Assembly: GCF_947500605.1 (NCBI RefSeq)
Contig: NZ_CANMSJ010000006.1
Location: 1-64,000, forward strand
Source of the DNA: an uncultured Lacinutrix sp.
GTDB taxonomy: Bacteria; Bacteroidota; Bacteroidia; Flavobacteriales; Flavobacteriaceae
Direction of reading: 5' to 3'
Length of the DNA stretch: 64,000 nt
Positions 14,496-22,654 of the stretch are shown in pieces (within the stretch, counting starts at the first letter, position 1; each line of letters opens with the position of its first letter). A program made the translations under genes and the position numbers. The notes beneath the pieces were generated by a model. That model was not told the DNA's origin. It made no database searches and saw only the letters and a program-made list of their open reading frames with translations.

Positions 14496-16250
14496 CTATT
14501 CTTTTAAATTTGTTGGTGTTTCCTTTCCATTCATTATCGGTAAATAAATGCTAAAAGTTGTTTCTCCAGGCTTACTCTCTACTTCAATTTTTCCGCTGTG
14601 TTTTTCTATAATTCTTTTCGAAATATCTAATCCTATCCCTGTTCCTTCTCCCGTTGGTTTTGTGCTAAAAAACGGATCGAAAATTTGATTTATTTCATCC
14701 TGTGGAATACCTTTTCCACTGTCTGTGATGGAAACAACCACCCAACCTTTTTCTTTAAATACTTTAATATGCAACTTACCATTTAAATTCATGGCATAAA
14801 TAGCGTTGTGCAGTATGTTGGTCCAAACTTGATTTAACTCATCGTAATAACAAAGTATTTTTGGTATTTTTTCGTATTTTTTAGACACTTCAATACCTTG
14901 CTTAATCTGGTTATTGTATAGCGTTAAAATATTTTCGATTCCATCTGTAATATCTGCTAAAACTTGCTCATCGTTATTATTAATTCTTGATGAATTTTTT
15001 AATGCGAAAACAACTTTTGAAGCTCTTTCGGCTGCAAACTCAATGTTTTCTGTACTACGTTGTAGTCCAGTTATTTTATATGCAACTTCTAAAATCTTTT
15101 CAGAGTCTTCGTTTTGTAAAAGATCTAAATATTTTTCAACATTCTCGACAACCATCATATCTACAAAAGTATCGGCAAAAGAATATGAGTTTTTAATATT
15201 GTGCTGCTCGAATATTCCTGCTATCTTCTTTTTAAAAACACGTTCTTCTTTCGAAGTTAGCATATGCCTATTTTTAAAGGAGTCTTCCATAAGAGATAAA
15301 AATTCTTCTCTTAACTTTTGTGGTAGTTGATTAATAAAGATTGGATACTCGTTTAACACAAAATTTAATGTGTTTTTAATATTCCCTATAGAAGAACGAA
15401 TAGCACCAAGAGGTGTATTTATTTCATGAGCTACACCTGCTATTACTTGACCTAGTGCAGCTAGTTTTTCTGAATTAACAAGTTTTTTTTGCGTTTGTTT
15501 TAAATTCTCTAATGTTTCAGTTAATTCTTTTGTTCGTTGTTTTAAAGACTCTTCTCTCTCATAAATTTGGAGAAGCATTTTATTATATTCTTCTACCAAT
15601 ACTCCTATTTCGTCATTACCTTGTTTTTTAACTCGCAATTGGTAATTTCCTTTTTCTGAAATTTCTTTTGTTGCTTTCGTTAAATATATTATTGGTTCTG
15701 ATACTATTTTTTGCAACCAAAAAGCGAGTATATAATTTACCACTAGAAGACCAAACAACAATAATAACATAGTGATTACATAGTCTCTTATTTTTGATGA
15801 TAATACTTCGGTAGAAACTCTTAAATAAATTGAACCTACTTTATTGTTTTCTAAATAAATAGGTCTGTAAACGTTTAAATAATTAGCATCAAACCTTTCC
15901 CATGAATCTGAATTATTGGTATTTGAGATTAATACTTTCTCTTCGTTTTCATAAAAATCTGCAAATATTTCGTTTTCATTATTATAAACAATTCCAACAT
16001 CTACAGATGGAATGTTTTTTAGTTTTTCTAGTGTTTCTACAGCATTTTCTGAAACATCAAAATCAAGTGAAACAGCACAATATTCGCCAATTAAATTAGC
16101 ATTAATAATGGTGTTGTTTTTCATGTCTTCTTTAAAATTGGAAATATTGCTAAAGATTACATACGTTAAACCTATTACAAGAGAAAACAACGATACTAGT
16201 TGGATAACAAGTATCATTTTAAACTTTATAGATAGGTTTTTAATTAACAT
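14496..16250 (-). CDS. Membrane sensor histidine kinase
   Basis: This 584-residue protein has a membrane helix at about 12-34, a periplasmic domain of about 120 residues (FDVSENAVETLEKLKNIP, reminiscent of CHASE8), a second helix at about 157-178, a HAMP domain, a coiled coil, a kinase core with GVAHEINTPLGAI (His275), and a HATPase domain with NAIYAM, DSGKGIP and GTGIGLDIS. It phosphorylates partner receivers, most likely the two encoded next. Together with the upstream TonB receptor and YfiR-like gene it looks like an envelope-sensing operon. Confidence 0.88.
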   Translation of the reverse strand: MLIKNLSIKFKMILVIQLVSLFSLVIGLTYVIFSNISNFKEDMKNNTIINANLIGEYCAVSLDFDVSENAVETLEKLKNIPSVDVGIVYNNENEIFADFYENEEKVLISNTNNSDSWERFDANYLNVYRPIYLENNKVGSIYLRVSTEVLSSKIRDYVITMLLLLFGLLVVNYILAFWLQKIVSEPIIYLTKATKEISEKGNYQLRVKKQGNDEIGVLVEEYNKMLLQIYEREESLKQRTKELTETLENLKQTQKKLVNSEKLAALGQVIAGVAHEINTPLGAIRSSIGNIKNTLNFVLNEYPIFINQLPQKLREEFLSLMEDSFKNRHMLTSKEERVFKKKIAGIFEQHNIKNSYSFADTFVDMMVVENVEKYLDLLQNEDSEKILEVAYKITGLQRSTENIEFAAERASKVVFALKNSSRINNNDEQVLADITDGIENILTLYNNQIKQGIEVSKKYEKIPKILCYYDELNQVWTNILHNAIYAMNLNGKLHIKVFKEKGWVVVSITDSGKGIPQDEINQIFDPFFSTKPTGEGTGIGLDISKRIIEKHSGKIEVESKPGETTFSIYLPIMNGKETPTNLKE

Positions 16251-16413
16251 AATTTATACTGTTTTATGTAATAAAAATACGATTATTTAAAATTGATAAT
16301 AGAAGATAAGTTGAGTTATACAATGTCTCTATAACACTACTTAAAAGTTTTGAGGTTGAAATAGATTTGAAGACTATTTTCATTATAAGTTAAAATGAAA
16401 AATTTAATTTATA

Positions 16414-18741
16414 TTAATATTTCCATTGCAACCCTACAAAAAATAATGATCCAATATTATCTGCAAAGCCATATTCTCGATGCTTACCAAACAAGTTTTT
16501 TGCAGTTAGATTTATTGTTGCATGTTTATTTAATTGGTAAGATGTTTTTGCATTTAATATTAAGTTGGTTTTTATATCCATTTGCGATTTATCCTTTTCA
16601 AGGTTTTCTAAATCGTTTATTTGATAGTAATTATAACTTGCAAACTCATGTTGTGAATATATATACCCATCGGTATTAAAACTCCATTTATTATTAGGCT
16701 TATAGTTAATAGTAAAGCCTCCAAAAAAGGATGGTGTAGCCTCTTCACTCCATTGCGTAGGATTTGTTGTATTACTTAATGTAGTGGTTAAAACATCTCC
16801 AGTATCATTAACTTCAAATTGAATATTTGTTAATTCAACATCAATATTTTTTCGACCAGAAATATTCGTTTTTTGATAATTACCAAATACCTTGGCTCTA
16901 AACTTATCATTAAAATCATAATCTAATGTAAAGCCTATACCATATTGGCTTGCATTTAAATTATAATTTTCAAATTTAACAGAACCATCTGCTCTTATAG
17001 ATAATAAAGCGCCTGGATTGCCAAATTCATCAAGCTCTTGTTCTGTTGTATAGTCGTGGTATACATTAGGATTTACAAAGTTATCTACATTAGAATAAAA
17101 CACTTCTAAATCTAAACTTAAACTATTATTAATTTTAGTTCTCCACCCGATCTCGCTACTTGTTATAGTAGGATATTTAAGATCTTTTTGCCCATTAACA
17201 TGCAATGTTACAGGTACAGATATTGGAGATGGTGAACCATCTACTGAATGGTTATAATTTGTTGTAAGAGTACTATTTAAATAGGTATCGAAAAAGAAAG
17301 GAGACTTTGATGCTTTAGAGTGCACTGCGCGTACTAAGTTATTTTTATTTATACGGTATGTAGAGGCTATCTCATAATTCATGAAATAGTTTTTATTAAA
17401 GCCAAACTTATCTACTCGAGCAGCACCAATAACTCTAAGTTTTGTAATAGGTTTCCATTCGGTAAGCATAAATGCCGAATAAGAAAAAGTTTTTCTTGCT
17501 TCATCTTTAAATTCATGGTTAAGCTCATTAAAACTAAATCTATCTTGGTAAGTCCAAGGACTATTATATGATAAATATTTATAATTAATTCCAGGTCTAA
17601 TACTTAACGTCTTAAACTCTTTAAAGTACTCTAAATTACCTTCAACATTAGTAAACTTATAAGAGTTGAACATGTAATTATTCTCATCTTTGCCTGAGTT
17701 AATATTAAATTGTCCGCTTAAATTATTGTGCTTTATTTTTGCGTTTAAATAATAACTTTCAGATTCTGTTTGAGATAAAGGTGTTGCTAAATTTAAAAAT
17801 CCTGTTCTTTGACTTTGAGATTTTTGAGCTCCTAAAGCAACGTCTATATTAGAATTTACGCCATAATTATGTGTAAAAAAGATATTACCTCCTGCTCTTC
17901 TTAAACTAAGTTCTTCATCGTAATAAGCACCTAGTTCTTTTTGGTATTCATTAAACGTCCAAGGTTCATTAGCACTTATATCTCTTACTGGTGCAACAAA
18001 CAATGTTAAACTATCTACACCTACGTAATCTTTTCTAATAAAATCGTAATACTCATTATCAAAACGATAGCGTTCTGAAAAATTACTAGAAAACGAAAGC
18101 TTTGTTTTATCATCCCAATTATACCCAATATTTACACTAGCATCTTTAGCTTTGTTAGTACCTAATTGAGTATTAACCGTAATGTTTTTTCCTTTTTTAT
18201 TTGCATGAGAAGTGATTATATTAATTACTCCAGTAACTGCATTTGGTCCATATAAAGCAGAAGCTGGACCTCTAACAACCTCAATTCTCTCAACATCGTT
18301 TAAGGCAACAGGTAACGTTTCCCAAAATGTTCCACCACTAAAATAACTATACACTATTCGGTTATCAATCATAACCAAAATGGTAGTGTTATAAGACAAT
18401 GTTAAGTATACATTTTTTGTAATATCATCGTAACCTCTAATATGAATATCATAATTACCAGGTGTAATTTCTCTAACAATTAATCCCTGCGATAAGCGTA
18501 ATGCTTCTGGAATGCTTGTAACACCAGAATTACTTATCTCTTCTTTACTAATAATAGTTGTAGACAAAGGCGTTTCGAACAAATCTTCTGGGTGTTTAGA
18601 AGCGGTTACAACTACATCAATATCTAACAACTCCTCAAGAGTCATTTCATTATAAACTTTGTCTTTTTGCGCATAAGTTTTAAAGCATAACGTAGATGTT
18701 ATGATTATAATGAATAACAGTATTTTTTCCTTAAAATTCAT
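16414..18741 (-). CDS. TonB-dependent outer-membrane receptor
   Basis: The encoded protein is 775 residues. I chose the ATG at 18741 (MNFKEKILLFIIIITSTLCF) over one 27 bp upstream, because it begins the signal peptide and removes an overlap with the preceding gene. A plug domain follows (VVVTASKHPEDLFETPLS, then IRGYDD, VERIEVVRGPASALYGPNAV and GVINIIT). The rest is a beta-barrel ending in FFVGLQWKY with a terminal aromatic. There is no carboxypeptidase-like or SusC domain. The ligand is unknown. It lies 7 bp after the YfiR-like gene. Confidence 0.9.
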   Translation of the reverse strand: MNFKEKILLFIIIITSTLCFKTYAQKDKVYNEMTLEELLDIDVVVTASKHPEDLFETPLSTTIISKEEISNSGVTSIPEALRLSQGLIVREITPGNYDIHIRGYDDITKNVYLTLSYNTTILVMIDNRIVYSYFSGGTFWETLPVALNDVERIEVVRGPASALYGPNAVTGVINIITSHANKKGKNITVNTQLGTNKAKDASVNIGYNWDDKTKLSFSSNFSERYRFDNEYYDFIRKDYVGVDSLTLFVAPVRDISANEPWTFNEYQKELGAYYDEELSLRRAGGNIFFTHNYGVNSNIDVALGAQKSQSQRTGFLNLATPLSQTESESYYLNAKIKHNNLSGQFNINSGKDENNYMFNSYKFTNVEGNLEYFKEFKTLSIRPGINYKYLSYNSPWTYQDRFSFNELNHEFKDEARKTFSYSAFMLTEWKPITKLRVIGAARVDKFGFNKNYFMNYEIASTYRINKNNLVRAVHSKASKSPFFFDTYLNSTLTTNYNHSVDGSPSPISVPVTLHVNGQKDLKYPTITSSEIGWRTKINNSLSLDLEVFYSNVDNFVNPNVYHDYTTEQELDEFGNPGALLSIRADGSVKFENYNLNASQYGIGFTLDYDFNDKFRAKVFGNYQKTNISGRKNIDVELTNIQFEVNDTGDVLTTTLSNTTNPTQWSEEATPSFFGGFTINYKPNNKWSFNTDGYIYSQHEFASYNYYQINDLENLEKDKSQMDIKTNLILNAKTSYQLNKHATINLTAKNLFGKHREYGFADNIGSLFFVGLQWKY

Positions 18742-18748
18742 AACTGTT

Positions 18749-19288
18749 TTATTTAAAAATTTTTCCAATTCTCAATATATCCGATGAGAATGATTGTCCT
18801 TCTAGATCTAGCGATGTTAAATTAACTAATATCTTAGGTTTACTATTTTCAATTCCAAATCCGAGAGAGATTTCGCCTTCTTCTACAAATCGAGTTGTAG
18901 CGGTAACAGATAAAACTTTATTATCTCTACATATTTTAGAGAAACCATTTATGCCTTTCATGAAGTATACGACATCAAAATTAGATATGTTCCCCTCTAA
19001 TTCTTTTGGTGTTATAGCTTTAACCACCATAGAACTTCCTAGTCCTTTAATAAATTCGTCCTTATCTAGTAAAGAGTTATTATTATAAACAACTAAAATT
19101 TTAATTTCTGAATTTTGAGGAATTTGAGGATTGTATTTTAAAACCTTTGTTAAAAGTGCCGCTTGAATATTTTCTGGAACCGAAATATTTTGTGCGTAAA
19201 CAGCACTACCAAAGCATAAAAAAATGCAGATAAAAACTAATCGCTTAGTAAAGAATAATATATTTTGGGCTAACTTTAAGTTAAACAT
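18749..19288 (-). CDS. YfiR/DUF4154-like periplasmic protein
   Basis: This 179-residue protein has a signal peptide ending AVYAQ. The C-terminal two thirds follow the YfiR family pattern: a strand with KILVVYNN, later VLSVTATTRFVEEGEISLGFGIENSKPKI (split here only by description), and a final LEGQSFSSDILRIGKIF. YfiR members are periplasmic repressors in signalling systems. First in an operon with a TonB receptor and a kinase cascade, it probably modulates the sensor. Confidence 0.75.
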   Translation of the reverse strand: MFNLKLAQNILFFTKRLVFICIFLCFGSAVYAQNISVPENIQAALLTKVLKYNPQIPQNSEIKILVVYNNNSLLDKDEFIKGLGSSMVVKAITPKELEGNISNFDVVYFMKGINGFSKICRDNKVLSVTATTRFVEEGEISLGFGIENSKPKILVNLTSLDLEGQSFSSDILRIGKIFK

Positions 19289-19794
19289 TTATTAGGTATC
19301 AGTTTTAACTTTAAATTCAAAAAATTTGGGGAAATTAAATGAATTTCGTGTTATTTCATCGCGACTTTTAGTGGGTTAATAAAATTATATACTTTTAAAA
19401 ATAAACACTTAAAACCATTACTAAAGAATATATTAGCATTACAGGAACTATAAAAAATATTAGAGCTCTTTATTTCAGGAAAGGAAAAACTTGAAAACAG
19501 TGTAAAAAACAGGCTTTTGTTTGGTTGCATTTGTGGTTAAGTTATTTAACATTTAACTCAATTAGTTCTAAAATTAAAAATCTAAAGTAATTGAATTAAA
19601 ACATTAATTCCTACAAAAATAAGCTTTTAATCTAACATATAAGCTTTATATCGATGTTTTTGTGTAAAAATGTAATCCATTCGTCTGCGCATTTTTAATT
19701 TAAAAATTATTTAAAATGTTAAATTCATCACTAAAAACATGCTTATACTAACTAAAGCAATCGAATTAAAGAGGCTAAAATGGCTCACTTTTAA
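19289..19794. other. Gene-free region of about 500 bp
   Basis: This is strongly AT-rich sequence between the start of the sensor operon and the end of the HxlR gene. I saw no open frame with family resemblance, no strong hairpin and no tRNA. It presumably contains the promoter of the sensor operon on the minus strand, but no convincing -7/-33 pair was found. Confidence 0.4.
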
Positions 19795-20106
19795 TTAGTT
19801 TTTACAATCTTCTAAGCCCCAATTATCTAGGCGCCTTAAAATATCTTCTAGAGACCTACCTCTTTTTGTTAAACTATACTCCACTTTAGGAGGAACCACA
19901 GGAAAAACTTTTCTAGAAATAAGACCATCCTTTTCTAAATCTCTTACTGTTTGTGTAAACATTTTATTAGAAATTCCTGGAATATTTTTTTGTAACATGC
20001 CCGAACGCAAACCACCTTCTAATAAATGGAATAAAATTAAAGGTTTCCATTTTGTTCCTATTAAATTCATTGTATAATTTAGAGGACAAGTATTTTCTTT
20101 ATTCAA
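19795..20106 (-). CDS. HxlR-family transcriptional regulator
   Basis: This 103-residue winged helix-turn-helix protein starts with NTCPLNYTMNLIGTKWKPLI, the typical HxlR opening with a conserved cysteine and IGGKW-like motif. It continues with LRSGMLQKNIPGISNKMFTQ, LRDLEKDGLISR-like recognition and wing segments, and EYSLTKRGRSL. HxlR proteins often sense electrophiles or oxidants through that cysteine. The gene diverges from a VOC-family gene, which it probably controls along with itself. Confidence 0.92.
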   Translation of the reverse strand: MNKENTCPLNYTMNLIGTKWKPLILFHLLEGGLRSGMLQKNIPGISNKMFTQTVRDLEKDGLISRKVFPVVPPKVEYSLTKRGRSLEDILRRLDNWGLEDCKN

Positions 20107-20149
20107 AATTTTAGATTTATAACACTAATTATCAATATATTACTCCTTT

Positions 20150-20174
20150 TGGTAACTATACCACTTTTTGGTAA
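20150..20174. promoter_or_regulatory. Candidate HxlR operator
   Basis: TGGTAACTATACCA (20150-20163) is an inverted repeat with arms TGGTA/TACCA, followed by another TTGGTAA at 20168-20174. It lies in the 121 bp between the two divergent genes, upstream of the -33 region of the VOC gene. Assignment to HxlR rests on position and symmetry only. Confidence 0.5.
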
Positions 20175-20177
20175 GTT

Positions 20178-20209
20178 ATTGCCAATTAAGCAAATATAGA
20201 TTAATTTTG
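20178..20209 (+). promoter_or_regulatory. Promoter of the VOC gene
   Basis: ATTG at 20178-20181 and TAATTTTG at 20202-20209 are 20 bases apart. They fit the Bacteroidetes primary sigma consensus TTTG-N19/20-TAnnTTTG. The start codon at 20228 is close behind. Confidence 0.6.
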
Positions 20210-20227
20210 GAATCTAAAATAAAACCT

Positions 20228-20740
20228 ATGACAACTAATAAAAATTATCCAAAATCATTTTCGCATATTGGATTAACAGTTCCAGATATTAATAAAGCAG
20301 TAAAGTTTTATTCTGAAGTAATGGGCTGGTATGTAATTATGAAGCCTTCAAAAGTTAAAAAAGAAAAAAAAACTGCTATTGGCCAAATGTGTATTGATGT
20401 TTTTGGTGATGATTGGACAGAATTTGAAATAGCTCACTTAGCTACTTCAGATGGTATTGGAATAGAATTATTTTCTTTTCCTAATGGAATTAAAGAAGCT
20501 CCAGAATTTAATCCTTTCAATACTGGTTTATTTCATTTTTGTGTACAAGACCCAAATATTGAAGAACTAATTGATAAAATTTTGGCTTATGGAGGAAAAC
20601 AAAGAATGCCAATAAGAGAATACTACCCGGAAGACAAACCTTTTAAAATGTGCTATGTTGAAGATCCGTTTGGTATTGTATTCGAAATTTATACTCATAG
20701 TTACGAACTAACATATTCTTCAGGTGCCTATTCAAAATAA
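20228..20740 (+). CDS. VOC (glyoxalase/bleomycin resistance) family protein
   Basis: This 170-residue protein starts from the ATG at 20228. An earlier in-frame start would overlap the promoter. It opens with FSHIGLTVPDINKAVKFYSE, the first half of a VOC fold with a metal-ligand His, and ends with HFCVQDPNIEEL and EDPFGIVFEIYTHSYE, which hold the second His and the Glu ligand. Family members include glyoxalases and ring-cleaving dioxygenases. Control by an HxlR regulator suggests a role in detoxification of a reactive compound. The substrate is unknown. Confidence 0.85.
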   Translation: MTTNKNYPKSFSHIGLTVPDINKAVKFYSEVMGWYVIMKPSKVKKEKKTAIGQMCIDVFGDDWTEFEIAHLATSDGIGIELFSFPNGIKEAPEFNPFNTGLFHFCVQDPNIEELIDKILAYGGKQRMPIREYYPEDKPFKMCYVEDPFGIVFEIYTHSYELTYSSGAYSK

Positions 20741-20774
20741 AATCACTGCTCTAAAAAGAATATAATCTGATTAA

Positions 20775-20808
20775 AACAAAAAAGCACTCTTACGAGTGCT
20801 TTTTTTAT
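20775..20808. terminator. Bidirectional terminator
   Basis: AAAGCACTC-TTAC-GAGTGCTTT is flanked by A and T runs and lies between the convergent VOC gene and the small membrane protein gene. Confidence 0.85.
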
Positions 20809-20828
20809 ATCTAAAACTATTAGTAAAA

Positions 20829-21131
20829 TTAATTTACTTCAATAATTGTTTCTTCTTCTTTTGTTTTAAAAACGTATGTGTATAACCACATTAATGTAAA
20901 TGTTGGTATTACGTCTAATCCTGGCATTGCTTCCTCTATAAAAGAAACAGCAGCTCCTACTTTTCCTGCAGTACCTTTGTAGAGTTTAGTCATTAAATAA
21001 GCCGAGGCAGGAGCCCATACTACATCTATTACTTCTCCTATTCCTGGAATTATAAAGCTGGCATAACCTATAGCATCGAAAATGATACTCGCGGCTAATA
21101 TTTTGTATTTGTTTGTGTTTTCTAAATTCAT
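20829..21131 (-). CDS. Small hydrophobic protein of unknown function
   Basis: This 100-residue protein starts from the ATG at 21131 (MNLENTNKYKILAASIIFDA). The frame is open further upstream, but that part has poor character and no conserved look. Hydrophobic stretches (ILAASIIFDAIGYASFIIPG and VIPTFTLMWLYTYVF) flank a glycine-rich GTAGKVGAAVSFIEEAMPGL. It is probably an inner-membrane protein. No function is assigned. Confidence 0.65.
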   Translation of the reverse strand: MNLENTNKYKILAASIIFDAIGYASFIIPGIGEVIDVVWAPASAYLMTKLYKGTAGKVGAAVSFIEEAMPGLDVIPTFTLMWLYTYVFKTKEEETIIEVN

Positions 21132-21305
21132 TGTGTTGTGTGTTAATACTTTTAATAAAGCAAATAGTGTTCCATTTTTTATTAGCATTTTAAAATAACC
21201 CTCTAAAAACAAAAAAACTACTATTTAACTATAAGTAAGCATTTTACGTGTTTTGTTACAAAAACGCCTAAAATCATTTACTTTTTCACCTAACACAACA
21301 TCGTT

Positions 21306-21902
21306 TTAGCTTAAACTAGAACTTATTAATTTTAAAAATTCGTTACGCGTTTCTATATTTTTAAAAGCGCCTCTAAATCCAGATGTTGTAGTTGTAGAGT
21401 TTTGTTTTTGTACACCTCTCATCATCATACACATGTGCGATGCTTCTATTACTACAGCAACACCTGCAGGTTTTAAAGTATCGTTAATACAATCTAATAT
21501 TTGATGTGTTAAACGTTCTTGCACTTGTAATCGTCTTGAAAAAACATCTACAATTCTTGGCAATTTACTTAAACCAACAATATGTCCGTTTGGTATATAG
21601 GCTATATGTGCTTTACCAAAAAATGGTAAAATGTGGTGCTCGCAAAGCGAATACAATTCTATATCTTTAACTATAACCATATCGTTATAGTCTTCCTTAA
21701 ACATTGCTCCTTTTAAAATTTCGGCAGCATCTTGCTCGTAACCTTGAGTTAAAAACTGCATGGCTTTAGCAGCACGTTCTGGTGTTTTTATTAAACCTTC
21801 ACGTTTAGTGTCCTCTCCTAAATCTTCAATTATACTTTTATAACGTTCGGTAACATCGTCGGTAACTTTAATATTATACTCCTCAAATTGTTTATATGCC
21901 AT
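21306..21902 (-). CDS. folE: GTP cyclohydrolase I
   Basis: This 198-residue protein catalyses GTP to 7,8-dihydroneopterin triphosphate, the first step to folate and pterins. Visible signatures are [10 protein letters not shown], the zinc-site [20 protein letters not shown] (Cys plus two His), [20 protein letters not shown], and [11 protein letters not shown] with the second zinc Cys. The length is normal for the family. It lies 22 bp after msrA on the same strand and is probably co-transcribed with it. Confidence 0.96.
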   Translation of the reverse strand: MAYKQFEEYNIKVTDDVTERYKSIIEDLGEDTKREGLIKTPERAAKAMQFLTQGYEQDAAEILKGAMFKEDYNDMVIVKDIELYSLCEHHILPFFGKAHIAYIPNGHIVGLSKLPRIVDVFSRRLQVQERLTHQILDCINDTLKPAGVAVVIEASHMCMMMRGVQKQNSTTTTSGFRGAFKNIETRNEFLKLISSSLS

Positions 21903-21924
21903 GCTATTGTATGTTTTAGAAACC

Positions 21925-22467
21925 TTATTTTAATTTATCACTGTAATAAGTATTTAACTTTTTAAGCTTTGGGTGAATAACAAATTGGCAATACGAGTTT
22001 TCCGAATTACGTTCGTAATACTCATGGTGATCTGCTTCAGCATTGTAAAAAACATCGAAAGCTGTAACCTCTGTTACAATTTTACTATCGAAAACATGTT
22101 CTGAATCTAAATGTGTAATAAAAGCTTCAGCTTGATGCTTTTGATCTTCAGAATGATAAAAAACCGCCGACCTATATTGGGTACCAACATCATGACCTTG
22201 CCTATTTAATGTTGTTGGATCGTGAGTTGCAAAAAAGATCTCAAGTAATTCAATATAACTAATTAATGCTTCATTATAAAAAATCTGTATTCCTTCGGCA
22301 TGACCGGTACGTCCTGTAGTTACTTCGCGATAAGCAGGATTTTTAATGTTACCGCCAGTAAAACCAGAAACTACTTTTTCTACACCTACTACTCTATTAA
22401 ATACAGCTTCGGTACACCAAAAACATCCATTTGCGAAAGTCGCAATCTTTAAATTATTCTTTTCCAT
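21925..22467 (-). CDS. msrA: Peptide-methionine (S)-S-oxide reductase
   Basis: This 180-residue cytoplasmic repair enzyme reduces methionine S-sulfoxide in proteins. The catalytic motif [10 protein letters not shown] is at about residues 14-23, followed by [24 protein letters not shown] and [11 protein letters not shown], all diagnostic. There is no MsrB fusion. It is the first gene of a minus-strand pair with folE and diverges from the DUF5916 gene. Confidence 0.96.
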   Translation of the reverse strand: MEKNNLKIATFANGCFWCTEAVFNRVVGVEKVVSGFTGGNIKNPAYREVTTGRTGHAEGIQIFYNEALISYIELLEIFFATHDPTTLNRQGHDVGTQYRSAVFYHSEDQKHQAEAFITHLDSEHVFDSKIVTEVTAFDVFYNAEADHHEYYERNSENSYCQFVIHPKLKKLNTYYSDKLK

Positions 22468-22654
22468 TATTTAAATTTACTTAAAAAAAGTCCATTTACT
22501 AAGATATTCCTTACATAAGAGCGCTATTTTAACTTTAAATTAAGATAAAAAAGGACTTGTAAAAGTAGTTTTGTCCAAGAAAACTGTAACAAACCAAAAC
22601 TATTAAAGTCTTTAGACTATATTTTACTAACTACCTACCTTAACGACTAAACTA

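Noticed and set aside
19289-19794. Hidden small gene or RNA in the 500 bp gap
   Set aside because: No frame with protein-like character, no stable hairpin and no tRNA-like fold was seen.
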